Program-made: the position numbers and the translations under genes
Assembly (NCBI GenBank): GCA_934096715.1
Contig: CAKOMQ010000002.1
Span: 1 to 64,000 of the forward strand
DNA: 64,000 nucleotides
Source: an uncultured Bacilli bacterium
GTDB lineage: Bacteria > Bacillota_I > Bacilli_A > RF39 > UBA660
Reading direction: 5' to 3'
The notes under the pieces: model-generated
Seen by the model: only the letters and a program-made list of their open reading frames with translations
Told to the model about the DNA's origin: nothing
Database searches by the model: none
Part shown: in pieces, positions 1 through 10,027 of the stretch
Layout: every line of letters starts with the position of its first letter
Numbering within the stretch: the first letter of the stretch is position 1

Positions 1-43
1 GAACTTTATCTATATTATTAAATAATACTTGTTTATCTTCCAT
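1..43 (-). CDS. start of a gene that runs off the left edge
   Basis: Only about 14 codons are visible, beginning MEDKQVLFNN on the minus strand. An AGAGGA ribosome binding site lies 7 bases upstream of the ATG at 51-56, which is why I accept it as a real start. It is in the same orientation as the other genes of the conjugative element and is probably another element gene. The product cannot be assigned from this fragment. Confidence 0.5.
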   Translation of the reverse strand, partial: MEDKQVLFNNIDKV

Positions 44-150
44 AAATATCTCCTCTACAAATTACTATTTATCTGTCACTTCTATGTATAATTATATCAT
101 ATTTTTCTTTATTTTTTTAACAAAGTGTATATATGCTAACAAAAAGGGTT

Positions 151-227
151 TTAGGGTTTCCCTAACTATCAGCAAATGTTAGGAGGACATTTGCAGTGCT
201 GGCTAAGACATAAGTCTTAGTCTGCAC
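151..227. other. three consecutive hairpins in the conjugative element (candidate oriT or regulatory RNA)
   Basis: Within 77 bases there are three inverted repeats: TTAGGG-TTT-CCCTAA (151-165), GCAAATGT/ACATTTGC with AGGAGG in the loop (172-194), and a two-part stem GTGC/GCAC enclosing CTAAGAC/GTCTTAG (196-227). They lie between the primase-like gene and the next gene of the element. Clustered inverted repeats of this kind occur at transfer origins, single-strand origins and transcript leaders. No nick site can be recognised, so the role is inference. Confidence 0.4.
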
Positions 228-240
228 CAAGACTTCTTTT

Positions 241-1209
241 TCATCTTTCTTTAACTTGATACTTACTTTTCCAGTTTATATTTTTTAAATTACATAAAAA
301 ATCATTATAATCTTTTCCACTTTTTGCTGGAGCATCAATTATTTTATAACTATCTGATAAAGAATAATATAATGCTTTAGTTGCTAATCTTCCTGCATTA
401 TCATTATCAAAATGTACTATAATTGTATCTATATTTTCATTATTTTTTAAATAAGTTGTTATTGTTTTAGGTACTTTACTACCTATTACATCTTTTGAAG
501 TTTGATAAACTCCTGCAAGAGATAATAAATTTTCTTCATCCCATTTTTCATTCTTCATTTCTTTTATGGTCGCATAAGATAATAAATCAATAGCACTTTC
601 AAATATATGAACTTCATTATTTGGAATAATTGACTTTAGCTTAAAAGAAAATGCCTTATCACTACCATAAGCATCGCACATATATCTACTTGCATTTGTT
701 CCTCTAACTCCTGCATATCTAGGATTATTTTCTTCATCAAATCCTAAAAAAACTACATTATTATGTGGATAAGTTTGATAAATATAACCTTTATTTATAC
801 ATTCTTCTACTATAGTTTTACTTATCCCTCTATCAGTTAAATAAGTAATTGCTCTATCATTATATTTAGATTTATTAGGTAGAACTAATTTTTTTATTAT
901 TTCTTTTTCAGTCAGTTGTATCTTTGGTATATATTTTTTTTCTATTCCTTTTTGGTTAATTAAGTGTTCTACTGCCTCAGTAAATGAATATTCTTCTACT
1001 TGTATTAAATATTCTAGTGCAGTAATCCCACCAATTCCTCTTGAAAACCAGTACCATTTACCATTACTTATCTTTAGACTATCATGTGTTCTTGTGTGAT
1101 ATGTACCTCTTGATTCATATACTAATTCATCTGGATTTTTATTTTTTAAGTAAGATAATACATCTATTTCTTTAGCTTTAGCTATTTGCTCTTGAGTAAA
1201 GTATGCCAT
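241..1209 (-). CDS. Toprim-domain primase-like protein of a conjugative element
   Basis: A 322-residue protein with the layout of the DUF3991/Toprim primase-like proteins found in Tn1549-type elements. Residues about 1-90 form a CHC2-like primase N-terminus (WYWFSRGIGG, ALEYLIQVEE) without an obvious complete set of zinc cysteines. The C-terminal third carries the Toprim signature VHFDNDNAGR, whose acidic residues would bind metal. Such proteins are thought to prime replacement-strand synthesis after transfer. The start has a good AGGAAAG ribosome site and overlaps the end of the upstream gene, so the two are probably cotranscribed. The family is fairly certain; primase activity is inferred. 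Confidence 0.75.
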   Translation of the reverse strand: MAYFTQEQIAKAKEIDVLSYLKNKNPDELVYESRGTYHTRTHDSLKISNGKWYWFSRGIGGITALEYLIQVEEYSFTEAVEHLINQKGIEKKYIPKIQLTEKEIIKKLVLPNKSKYNDRAITYLTDRGISKTIVEECINKGYIYQTYPHNNVVFLGFDEENNPRYAGVRGTNASRYMCDAYGSDKAFSFKLKSIIPNNEVHIFESAIDLLSYATIKEMKNEKWDEENLLSLAGVYQTSKDVIGSKVPKTITTYLKNNENIDTIIVHFDNDNAGRLATKALYYSLSDSYKIIDAPAKSGKDYNDFLCNLKNINWKSKYQVKER

Positions 1210-1874
1210 TATCTTTCCTCTTTATCTTTTTGCTTTTTCTCTCTTGTTATAGTTTCTTTTAAAATAGGTAATATCTTTTCTTCAATATTATTATAAAAAT
1301 TACTATTAAAGGTATTTATATCTACCAAATATTTTAATTGTTCGTTATCTTTAACATCATTAAAAAAGTCATATAAGTATCTCGTACCACCACTATCTAG
1401 TATTTCTTTAACTAATAAAGGACTAAAAGTTTCATATTCTCCTAGTCCATATTTTTGTTTTATATGATAACAAAAATCATAATTATTTAGTTCTTCTAAT
1501 GTGTCACTAATTATAATATACTTATTATCATCTTTACAATTTAATAACTGCTTATCAACATATTCCCTACATAGTTCATTTATATCTTCTTGTACTAATT
1601 CTTCTACTTCCTTATGAATATCAAAATCATATTCAAGCCAAGACTCATATAAGTATTTTAATGTATTATTTCTTTCAAGAAGTGCTTTAATTTCATATCT
1701 ATCAAGAATATCACTATCAACATACAAATCTTTAATTTCTTGCTTTAAGGTTATTTCATAAGTTTTATTTATAATACTTAAAGGATCTAATTTTATTATT
1801 TCTTGAATAAATTCATTATATTCTTTTTCTAATTTATTATTTAATTCATCTAATAATGTTTTATTTGATTTCAC
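1209..1874 (-). CDS. DUF3848-like accessory protein of the conjugative element
   Basis: About 221 residues, acidic and rich in helix-forming residues. The N-terminal part (LLDELNNKLEKEYNEF, then a YEITLKQEI segment) resembles DUF3848 proteins of Tn1549-like elements. A second conserved-looking block, GLGEYETFSPLL followed by LYDFFNDV, sits near residues 160-200. I place the start at a GTG (1872-1874) because a strong GGAGG lies just upstream. A longer reading frame exists, but its upstream ATG would put this ribosome site inside the coding region. It overlaps the primase-like gene downstream. No enzymatic motif is visible and the function is unknown. Confidence 0.6.
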   Translation of the reverse strand: MKSNKTLLDELNNKLEKEYNEFIQEIIKLDPLSIINKTYEITLKQEIKDLYVDSDILDRYEIKALLERNNTLKYLYESWLEYDFDIHKEVEELVQEDINELCREYVDKQLLNCKDDNKYIIISDTLEELNNYDFCYHIKQKYGLGEYETFSPLLVKEILDSGGTRYLYDFFNDVKDNEQLKYLVDINTFNSNFYNNIEEKILPILKETITREKKQKDKEER

Positions 1875-1899
1875 TTTCTTCCTCCAATCTAAAAAGATA

Positions 1900-2253
1900 T
1901 TAACTTTTATTGTCAATATCTTTATCAAAATAATCCATTCTATTTAATGTATATAACATTTCATATTGTCCTTTAAAGAACATTTCTTCTAGTTCTATAT
2001 ACTTTTGATTTAAAAGATTTTTTAGTATTTCTATTAAAGCTAAACATTCTTTACTATTTAAACTATTGGGATTTGTACTTTCAAGCACTTTATTTACATT
2101 AGGATACTTTTTTAAAAGTTGTTGATTATTTATTTCTAATTTAGAATATACTTTATCTTTCTTTTGTAAATCAAGTTGCATATTAGAAACAAAATATCCA
2201 AAAGTTTCATAACTTGTTTTAAAAAAACTATTCATTTTTTTCATTTTTACCAT
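1900..2253 (-). CDS. hypothetical protein of the conjugative element
   Basis: A 117-residue, probably all-helical soluble protein with many Lys, Asn, Leu and Glu and no signal peptide or membrane segment. It lies between the XRE regulator and the DUF3848-like gene and overlaps the end of the former, which suggests translational coupling. Several ATG codons (2253, 2244, 2235) are possible starts; none has a strong ribosome site, so the N-terminus is uncertain by up to six residues. I do not recognise a family. Its place in a tight operon supports a real gene. Confidence 0.55.
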   Translation of the reverse strand: MVKMKKMNSFFKTSYETFGYFVSNMQLDLQKKDKVYSKLEINNQQLLKKYPNVNKVLESTNPNSLNSKECLALIEILKNLLNQKYIELEEMFFKGQYEMLYTLNRMDYFDKDIDNKS

Positions 2254-2518
2254 TTCTATCTTTAATTATCGCAATAAAAGGTACACCTAAAGCCCATGCT
2301 ACCTTATCAATAGTATCAATAGGAGGATTAGCTTTTAACTCTCCATTTTCTAACTTTTTAATATATTGTCCCTTTTTACCAAGATAAGATGCCAATTCAT
2401 CTTCATCCATTCCTCGCATAGTTCTATAATATCTAACATTATATGAAATTATTTTTTTAAATCTTTCATTTGCTTTAGCAACTCTTTTGTTTCTTTCTTT
2501 AACTCTCTCTACATCCAC
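2228..2518 (-). CDS. XRE-family helix-turn-helix regulator
   Basis: A small one-domain DNA-binding protein of the Cro/CI type. The helix-turn-helix lies at about residues 30-75, with the pattern YRTMRGMDEDELASYLG, then YIKKLENGELKANPP and a final helix KVAWALGV. I favour the GTG start at 2516-2518 because AGGTGG lies just upstream; the ATG at 2536 would lie within that ribosome site. It heads the small-gene cluster downstream of the giant methyltransferase/helicase gene and probably regulates element genes. The target operator is not identifiable. Confidence 0.7.
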   Translation of the reverse strand: MDVERVKERNKRVAKANERFKKIISYNVRYYRTMRGMDEDELASYLGKKGQYIKKLENGELKANPPIDTIDKVAWALGVPFIAIIKDRNGKNEKNE

Positions 2519-2579
2519 AATACTTCCACCTTTCATAAAGCATTATAAAACTATAAATGACATTTAACAAATGTACAAA

Positions 2580-5500
2580 TTATCTTTCATAGCTATTTTT
2601 ATACATTTGCCTATTTTGCTCTACTTCTTCTACATCATCATCTAATATTTCATTAGTTTTCTCATTCATATTTAATAACCTATTAACTTCATTTAATCTT
2701 TTTTGTTTATCTTTTAACTCTTCTTCTTGATTAAATGGTTTACCAAACTCTAATTTTGCTTTTTCAAGTTGAGTTTTTATTGTTTCAAGTTCTGTTTGCG
2801 AGTCTAACAAATGACTTGATATATTATCTAGTGCATTATCAATTCTTGTAATATTTCCAAGTTCACTATTTCCTAGATTAACAATAGTAGTAGAATTTCT
2901 CTTTAAAATTAAGTTATATTCTTTCATAAATGCAAAGAACTTTAACTCCATTTTAAATCCTTTATACTCTCCTATCTCTTTTGTTTCATCATTTATAATA
3001 CTTTTACATTCATCAATTATCTTAGCACCTGCATCTTGTTTTTCAGAATATGTTATTCCATTGATAGTCATACCAGTAAAACTTTCTTCACTACTATAAT
3101 TATCACTTAGATATTCAATATCAGTTTTATAATTTTCAATATTTTTTTCTAATTCTTTTATTCTATTAGGATACTTCTTTTTGATTTTATCTTCTAAATC
3201 ATATTGTTCATTTAGATAGCTTTGTTTTAAAAGTTTTAATTTTGATACTTGAGTATCTAATTCAGTTTTTTCAATTATCAATGGATTACCAGCTGCAAGT
3301 GCTTTTATTTCTGCATAAGAAAGTGCTACTTCATCTATATCTTCAGCACTTCTAACGGGTGTTTTTGATGTCATTATTTGAGATATGAACTTCTGTTTAT
3401 TCTCTACTAACTGATAAAGGTAAGCATCAAATGTTTTTTCTGTTACATATCTATAAATATATACTTCTTTATTTTGGTTACCTTGTCTTATAATTCTTCC
3501 ACTTCTTTGTATTAAATCACTAGGTCGCCACGGACAATCTAAATCATGAAGTGCTATTAGTCTATCTTGACAGTTTGTTCCAGCACCCATTTTAACTGTA
3601 CTACCCATTAAAACTCTTACTTGTCCTGCTCTTACTTTGGCAAATAGTGCTTGTTTTTGTAATTCTGTATTAGCATTATGAATAAACTCTATTTCGTTTT
3701 CTGGTATACCTTTTTCTACTAATTTATTTTTTAAATCAGTGTAAGCATCAAATGAGCCATCACCTTTTGGAGTAGATAAATCACAAAATACTAATTGAGC
3801 AGATTTTTTATCTTTTGTTTCTTCCCATATTCTATAAATATTTTGTGAGCAAGTATCTATTTTACTATTCTCATAATCTGGTAATAATTCATTTATTAGT
3901 CTTTGATCTAGTGCTATTTTTCTGCCCTCATTAGTGATTTTAAGCATATTATCTTCTTTTGAATCTACTTCTCTATTTCTTACTTTTTCAGCTCGTTCTC
4001 CTAATGAATTTACTAAGTCTAATTGAGTTTGACTTGGTTTTATTACAATATTTTCATAATTTGCTTTAGGTAGTGGCAAATTTAATGTATCTGATGTTTT
4101 AATATCAGCAACTTCCTTAAACATATTCATTAACTCTGGTAAGTTATAAAACTTGGCAAATCTTGTTTTAGTTCTATAACCAGTTCCCTCTGGTGCAAGT
4201 TCTATTGCTGTTACTGTTTCTCCAAAAGTTGAAGCCCAAGCATCAAAATGTTGTAACTTACTTTCTATAAGTTTATCGTATTGCAAATATCTTTGCATAG
4301 TATAGAGTTCCACCATAGAGTTAGAAATTGGTGTTCCAGTTGCAAATACTATTCCTTTTCCACCAGTTATTTCATCTAAATATCTGCACTTCATAAATAA
4401 ATCACTAGACTTTTGTGCCTCTGTTTGAGCAATCCCTCCTACATTTCTCATTTTAGTATAAAGATATAAGTTCTTATAATAATGTGCTTCATCTACAAAT
4501 AATCTATCTACACCCAATTCTTCAAAAGTAATAACATCATCTTTTCTTGATGTACTATTTAGATTTGCTAATTTTTTCTCAATAGACTTTTGTGTCTTCA
4601 TCAATGCCTTAATACTAAATCTTTCTCCATTATGATTTTTTAAATCCTCTATTCCTTTTAATGTATCTTGTAGTTGTTGCTCTAATATGGCAACTTGTCT
4701 TTTAATAGACATCGGTATTTTTTCAAATTGAGAGTGTCCTATGATTACTGCATCCCATTCTCCTGTTGCAATTCTTGAACAAAACTTCTTTCTATTTGCT
4801 GTTTCAAAATCTTTTTTAGTTGAAACAAGTATATTAGCACTAGGATAAAGCTGTAAGAACTCACTAGCAAATTGCTCTATTATATGATTAGGCACTACAA
4901 ACAAACTCTTATTACAAAGCCCTAATCTTTTACTTTCCATAGCACTTGCTACCATTTCAAAAGTCTTACCAGCCCCAACTTCATGAGCTAGTAAAGTATT
5001 TCCACCATATAAAACTCTTGCTATTGCATTTACTTGATGTGGTCTTAATGTTATTTCTGGATTTATTCCATCAAATGTTATATGACTACCATCATATTCT
5101 CTTGGAATTATTGCATTAAACTTTTCGTTATAAAGATATGTTAATCTTTCTCTTCTTTCTTGATCGTTCCATACCCAATCTTGAAATGCTTGTTTAATTT
5201 TATCTTGTTTAGCTTGAGCTATTGCTGTTTCTTTTTTATTTAATACTGCAACTTTTTTACCATTTTCATCATAGTTATAATCAAAGATTTTTGTATCTCT
5301 TAAGTTAAGTGCATCCTCTATTAGTCTATAAGCATTTGCTCTATTAGTTCCATAAGTAGATGTAACTGCAATGGTATTTCTATCACAACTCTTATTTTCA
5401 ATATTCCATTCTCCTGTAACATCAGAATAATGTGCTTTTAAATCTCTTTTAGCATAGAAACTAGCATCTATTAAATCTAAAATAAAGTTAGTAATTATAT

Positions 5501-8500
5501 CTTCTGGTATCCATGTTGCGCCTATTCTTATACTTATTTCAGTAGGTGGAATATCTTTTGGAATTACTTTCTTTAAATATTCTATATTTTTTTGATAACT
5601 ACTATCTTCAAAGGCGAACTGTTTTGCTACTTTTAATTTCTCACGAACATTACCAGATAAATACTCATCTGCTGTAACCCAATAATTTGGATTACCATAT
5701 TCAGGTACTCTAAATATTTCCCCTTCTAATTCTTCAAGCATTTTATCTATATCTAATCCACATAACTTTTGCATATAAGATATATCAACCTTTGCTTTTT
5801 CTTGCATTGATACTATTAAAGCATCTCTTGCATTTTCAATAATCCTTTCTTTTGATTTAGGTTTGATTGTTCTTTTATTAAATAAATCTGCTTTTCTTTT
5901 TAGATTTCCGTTTTCATCTAAAACTTCAAGGGAACATAAAAGAAAATAGCTACCATCATTTGAAAATACACTAGCATTACCACGACTGTTGATAAGTCCA
6001 TACTTTTTAACAAACTTATCATATAACTCATTTAACTCTTTTTGTTTATCTTGTATTTCATTATCACTTGCATTATCTAGTTGTAAGTTAATAATTTCTC
6101 TTGTTATATCTCTTAATTTAACTAAATTTTTAACCCTATTTTCAGCAGTTTCTGATAAGTTTTGAGGATACATTCTACTATTTTCTCTATAATAAATTAC
6201 ATCATCTATTAAAGCATAAGAAAAGTTTTTTACATTCATATCTGCTTCAATAGATAAATCTTCATTATCTGCTATATCATCAATCTTATAATCTTTTATT
6301 TCTGCTTTAACATTTGGTATTGCATTATTAAGCATTTCTTCTAAATTCATATCATTTAATGGAATACATGCTAGTTCTTCCCCAAATGGTGTTGATATAA
6401 GTTTCATTTTTCCAAGTATCATTTGAGGATTATCAATGAAATACTTATTTATTCTTAAATTGTTTTCATCAGTATCAATATTTATCCATTCCGGCATTAT
6501 GTCTGTAATTGAATCTCTTTTTTGAAGAAATATTATATCTGAGGTAACAGTAGTTCCTGCACTATCTTTAAATACATTATTAGGTAGTCTTATAGCACCA
6601 ATTAAATCTGCTCTACTTGCTACATACTTTCTTACATCATCATTCTTTTTATCCATAAATCCTTGAGATGTAATAAATGCTATTATTCCTCCTGGTCTTA
6701 CTTTGTCTATAGCTTTTGCAAAAAAGTAATCATGTATTAAGAAGTTTCGCATATCATATTTCTTATCACTTACAGGAATATTTCCAAATGGAACATTTCC
6801 TATTGCAACATCAAAAAAAGAATTTGAATAGTTTACTTCTTCAAATCCTTTAACGGCGATAGATGACTTTTGATATAACTGTCTTGCTATATTTCCACTA
6901 ATTATATCTTTTTCTACTCCATATATTTTCAACTTATCATTATTCGGTAAAAGTCCAATAAAGTTTCCTATACCACAACCAGGTTCTAATATATTTCCTT
7001 TATCAAGTCCCATATTAGATAGTGCTTTATACATTGCTTTAATTACTACTGGTGGTGTATAAAAAGCTGTTAGTGTTGATTCTTTTGCTTGATTATATTC
7101 TTCTTCTGTTAAAAGTTCTTTTAATTCATAATACTCATCAGTCCATTTCTCTGGATCAAAAGCATCTGATAATCCACCCCAACCAACATAATTAGAAAGT
7201 ATTTCTTGTTCTTCACTTGTTGCATATCTATTTTCTTTCTCACACTTTCTTAAAACATTTATTGCTTTAATATTATTTCTATATCTTTCCTTTGGTGTTC
7301 CCACTCCTAAATAATCAGTATGTATCTTATAATTTATTCTATCCTCTAGTGGTACTTCTGGATGAAGAACATAACTAACCTCTCTTGGCTTTCTTTTAAT
7401 AGATACTTCTATTTTATCTTCTTTTAAATCATCAATTATTAAAGTATTATCTTTATTATTTATATCTTCTAATACTTCTTCTTTATCAATACTTAAATCT
7501 AATACTTTATCATCAAAGTTATGATAATAAACATATATACTATCTGGTGTAACCCTAATAGCAAAGTCTTTATCTTTTTCAAGCATTTTAAATAATTTAT
7601 TACTTTCTATTTGTTCTTTTAACCTTAATTCACTTGTTTTATCAGTATTAAAATAAGTAAAACTAGTATCATGATTAGTATTATTACTACTTTCTAATGA
7701 TATAGTTAGATTTCTTTTTTTAGACTTAATATGTTCCCATTTTTCTAGTTCTACTTTTCTTATTTCAAAACTATTTTCCCATATTGTATCTTTAGAACAA
7801 TTATTAAACATATTAACTATAACATCTGCAAACTCTTGCTCTTTAGTGGCAAATAAAGATAACTGTGCTTTTTCACTTCTTGGTATTATTATCTTTTCTT
7901 TTTCAGTTGGTAATTTAGTTTCTTCTTTTTCGTATTTATTAGCATATTCTTTTAATTTATTATAATCTTCCTCATTTAGTAATGTAGGAATATTATCCCT
8001 ATTATAATTAAAAACTTCATCAAATATAAACTTATAGAATTCTTTACCATACCAAATATTTTCATCATCCATTGCAATTAGATTATCTTTATCATCATAC
8101 ATTAGTTCAACATCATTTATCTTGTATTTATTTAATACATCATAAAGTAATCCTATTTCTCCATCAGTTTTATCATACATATAAATAACTGAAGAAAATT
8201 CATCATTGAATATTTGCTCTAACTTATCAAATAAAGCATCTGTTGATAATCCTTTATTAAACCAGTCTGCCTCTAATATTTCGTTTTCCCAAGTATCCTC
8301 ATTTGTTCTAGTTCCTAACTCCACTGTTGCTATTCCATTTATATAATGAAGTTCTACACTGTATAAATTAGTTTTAACTCTTGCAACAGTAAATGAATTA
8401 GTGTCATCTAAATCTTCTAAATTAGTTATTAACTCACTTTCAATAATATCTTTTCTACTATCTGAAAAAAGAATACTGTTATTAGTATTCTCTTGTGTTA

Positions 8501-9683
8501 GTTGAAGATTAACTCCCTCATTACTATCTCCTCTGCTTGATTCTTCAAGTTGTTCATTAGACCTGTCCACTCCATTGGATTTTCCATCTTCAAGTTCTCT
8601 GTTATATTCTCTTGTGCTATAAGTTCTTTCATTATCAAGTTCACTCTCATCTCGGCTGTCGTATCTATCTCCAATAGATGTTCCGTTAGTATATCCTTGA
8701 TTTTCATTTGCTCGTATAAAGGTTTCTTCTTGCTCTTTAGGTAATCCAACCTCATAAGACCATATTTCCCTATGTTGAAGTTTCTCTCTTTCACTTTCAA
8801 GTTCGGTATCTTGTAATCTCCCACTGTTTTGTAAGTTATCATTTACTTCACTCCTCTCCTTTAATTCATCTTTATCATAAACTATATTTTTATCATTATC
8901 AAATGTACGAATTTTTTCTATTTCATTTATTCTTATATTTTTTAAAGTTTCATAAATATTAAGAAGTGTCATTTCACTAATATCACTTGTAGCAGTTCCT
9001 AAACTTACAACACTCTCTATATCTTGAAACATTATAATATCTTGAAAATCAGTATATAAAAACTCTTTATCAGCATTACCTACACATTTATTTATAAGCA
9101 TATAAGCAATGCTTTTTTGAAGTAAGTTTTTATATTTTTGAATGATTATATCATTATCTATATTTACTAATCTTGTATTTTCTTTATTATCTAGTAAATA
9201 ATCAATATAATCTGTTATATTATCTTCTACTAAAATAGTCGCAACTGATTTTAAACTATCAATAAAAGTATCTTTGTTTTCTAATTCTCCATATCTATTT
9301 TCTAGTGCCTCAACAACTTGATCTTGATAAGCTACTCCTACATTCCAAACTCTAACCTTTTTACCTTTTCTACCATACATACTTTGAGTATCAGATACAT
9401 CCCATACATATCTTATAGATGGTTTGCCATACTTTTCAGTTATTAGTGCTATTCCACTATGACCTTTTTTAATTATTCTATTTAATTTACTATTCCAAGT
9501 ATCATAACTAGCACAAGCTATAGCAGTTGGTCTTTGAGCATATATAAGTAATTGCTCATCAAAATCATACTTATAGTTTTTTGAGGCACAACTTAAAAAC
9601 GATTGCCATTTTCTTGAATCAGAGGTTATATTAGCAATCGTTTCATTATAGACATCTTTAATTTCTACTAATGTTGTAGCCAT
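2580..9683 (-). CDS. giant ArdC-like / adenine methyltransferase / SNF2 helicase fusion of a Tn1549-like element
   Basis: A 2367-residue protein typical of Tn1549-like elements. Residues about 15-110 resemble the ArdC/LtrC N-domain (YDTWNSKLNRIIKKGHSGIA). A long acidic linker region follows. Near residue 895 is an S-adenosylmethionine motif (ILEPGCGIGNF), with a degenerate catalytic motif IGNVPFG near 965 in place of NPPF. A superfamily 2/SNF2 helicase follows: Walker A HEVGAGKTFEM (about 1568), Walker B DEAHYYKN (about 1729), and a C-terminal lobe with QRSGRIIRQGN (about 2058). The tail is coiled-coil-like. Protection of transferred DNA or strand unwinding during transfer is plausible but unproven. 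Because the second methyltransferase motif deviates, methylation activity is uncertain. Confidence 0.85.
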   Translation of the reverse strand: MATTLVEIKDVYNETIANITSDSRKWQSFLSCASKNYKYDFDEQLLIYAQRPTAIACASYDTWNSKLNRIIKKGHSGIALITEKYGKPSIRYVWDVSDTQSMYGRKGKKVRVWNVGVAYQDQVVEALENRYGELENKDTFIDSLKSVATILVEDNITDYIDYLLDNKENTRLVNIDNDIIIQKYKNLLQKSIAYMLINKCVGNADKEFLYTDFQDIIMFQDIESVVSLGTATSDISEMTLLNIYETLKNIRINEIEKIRTFDNDKNIVYDKDELKERSEVNDNLQNSGRLQDTELESEREKLQHREIWSYEVGLPKEQEETFIRANENQGYTNGTSIGDRYDSRDESELDNERTYSTREYNRELEDGKSNGVDRSNEQLEESSRGDSNEGVNLQLTQENTNNSILFSDSRKDIIESELITNLEDLDDTNSFTVARVKTNLYSVELHYINGIATVELGTRTNEDTWENEILEADWFNKGLSTDALFDKLEQIFNDEFSSVIYMYDKTDGEIGLLYDVLNKYKINDVELMYDDKDNLIAMDDENIWYGKEFYKFIFDEVFNYNRDNIPTLLNEEDYNKLKEYANKYEKEETKLPTEKEKIIIPRSEKAQLSLFATKEQEFADVIVNMFNNCSKDTIWENSFEIRKVELEKWEHIKSKKRNLTISLESSNNTNHDTSFTYFNTDKTSELRLKEQIESNKLFKMLEKDKDFAIRVTPDSIYVYYHNFDDKVLDLSIDKEEVLEDINNKDNTLIIDDLKEDKIEVSIKRKPREVSYVLHPEVPLEDRINYKIHTDYLGVGTPKERYRNNIKAINVLRKCEKENRYATSEEQEILSNYVGWGGLSDAFDPEKWTDEYYELKELLTEEEYNQAKESTLTAFYTPPVVIKAMYKALSNMGLDKGNILEPGCGIGNFIGLLPNNDKLKIYGVEKDIISGNIARQLYQKSSIAVKGFEEVNYSNSFFDVAIGNVPFGNIPVSDKKYDMRNFLIHDYFFAKAIDKVRPGGIIAFITSQGFMDKKNDDVRKYVASRADLIGAIRLPNNVFKDSAGTTVTSDIIFLQKRDSITDIMPEWINIDTDENNLRINKYFIDNPQMILGKMKLISTPFGEELACIPLNDMNLEEMLNNAIPNVKAEIKDYKIDDIADNEDLSIEADMNVKNFSYALIDDVIYYRENSRMYPQNLSETAENRVKNLVKLRDITREIINLQLDNASDNEIQDKQKELNELYDKFVKKYGLINSRGNASVFSNDGSYFLLCSLEVLDENGNLKRKADLFNKRTIKPKSKERIIENARDALIVSMQEKAKVDISYMQKLCGLDIDKMLEELEGEIFRVPEYGNPNYWVTADEYLSGNVREKLKVAKQFAFEDSSYQKNIEYLKKVIPKDIPPTEISIRIGATWIPEDIITNFILDLIDASFYAKRDLKAHYSDVTGEWNIENKSCDRNTIAVTSTYGTNRANAYRLIEDALNLRDTKIFDYNYDENGKKVAVLNKKETAIAQAKQDKIKQAFQDWVWNDQERRERLTYLYNEKFNAIIPREYDGSHITFDGINPEITLRPHQVNAIARVLYGGNTLLAHEVGAGKTFEMVASAMESKRLGLCNKSLFVVPNHIIEQFASEFLQLYPSANILVSTKKDFETANRKKFCSRIATGEWDAVIIGHSQFEKIPMSIKRQVAILEQQLQDTLKGIEDLKNHNGERFSIKALMKTQKSIEKKLANLNSTSRKDDVITFEELGVDRLFVDEAHYYKNLYLYTKMRNVGGIAQTEAQKSSDLFMKCRYLDEITGGKGIVFATGTPISNSMVELYTMQRYLQYDKLIESKLQHFDAWASTFGETVTAIELAPEGTGYRTKTRFAKFYNLPELMNMFKEVADIKTSDTLNLPLPKANYENIVIKPSQTQLDLVNSLGERAEKVRNREVDSKEDNMLKITNEGRKIALDQRLINELLPDYENSKIDTCSQNIYRIWEETKDKKSAQLVFCDLSTPKGDGSFDAYTDLKNKLVEKGIPENEIEFIHNANTELQKQALFAKVRAGQVRVLMGSTVKMGAGTNCQDRLIALHDLDCPWRPSDLIQRSGRIIRQGNQNKEVYIYRYVTEKTFDAYLYQLVENKQKFISQIMTSKTPVRSAEDIDEVALSYAEIKALAAGNPLIIEKTELDTQVSKLKLLKQSYLNEQYDLEDKIKKKYPNRIKELEKNIENYKTDIEYLSDNYSSEESFTGMTINGITYSEKQDAGAKIIDECKSIINDETKEIGEYKGFKMELKFFAFMKEYNLILKRNSTTIVNLGNSELGNITRIDNALDNISSHLLDSQTELETIKTQLEKAKLEFGKPFNQEEELKDKQKRLNEVNRLLNMNEKTNEILDDDVEEVEQNRQMYKNSYER

Positions 9684-9703
9684 TTTTATTTACCTCTCTT
9701 TCT

Positions 9704-10027
9704 TTATTTTTTTTGTTCTCTATTTTCAATTAACTTACTATAATAATCTTCAACATTATCATTTTTTTCAGCTCGTAATAATAATTGCCAAATCATATCA
9801 CTTGCTTCGTTAGGAAAAAATCTTACATCTACAAATTCTATATCATCATTATTAACTCTTGGTACTGAATATGTAAGTAATTTATTCTTTAATTTCTCTG
9901 CAGTAGTTGAAAACTTTTCATCTTCAATATTCATCTTTATATTGAAATCTAAAATACCAACTAATTGATTAAATAAATCTTTACATAATGATAGTTGTGT
10001 AGATGGTGTTCTTGTTTGATGTGGCAT
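9704..10027 (-). CDS. hypothetical protein upstream of the giant methyltransferase/helicase
   Basis: A 107-residue soluble protein with no signal peptide, membrane segment or catalytic motif I can recognise. The distal half (FVDVRFFPNEASDMIWQLLL) looks like a compact alpha/beta fold. It is separated by only about 20 bases from the giant gene and touches the end of the upstream OB-fold-like gene, so it is almost certainly in the same operon. Small proteins in this position are common in Tn1549-like elements. No function can be proposed. Confidence 0.6.
   Translation of the reverse strand: MPHQTRTPSTQLSLCKDLFNQLVGILDFNIKMNIEDEKFSTTAEKLKNKLLTYSVPRVNNDDIEFVDVRFFPNEASDMIWQLLLRAEKNDNVEDYYSKLIENREQKK

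Noticed and set aside
8498..8842. 114-codon frame inside the giant methyltransferase/helicase gene
   Set aside because: It is a shadow of the main frame in a low-complexity acidic region, with no ribosome site.
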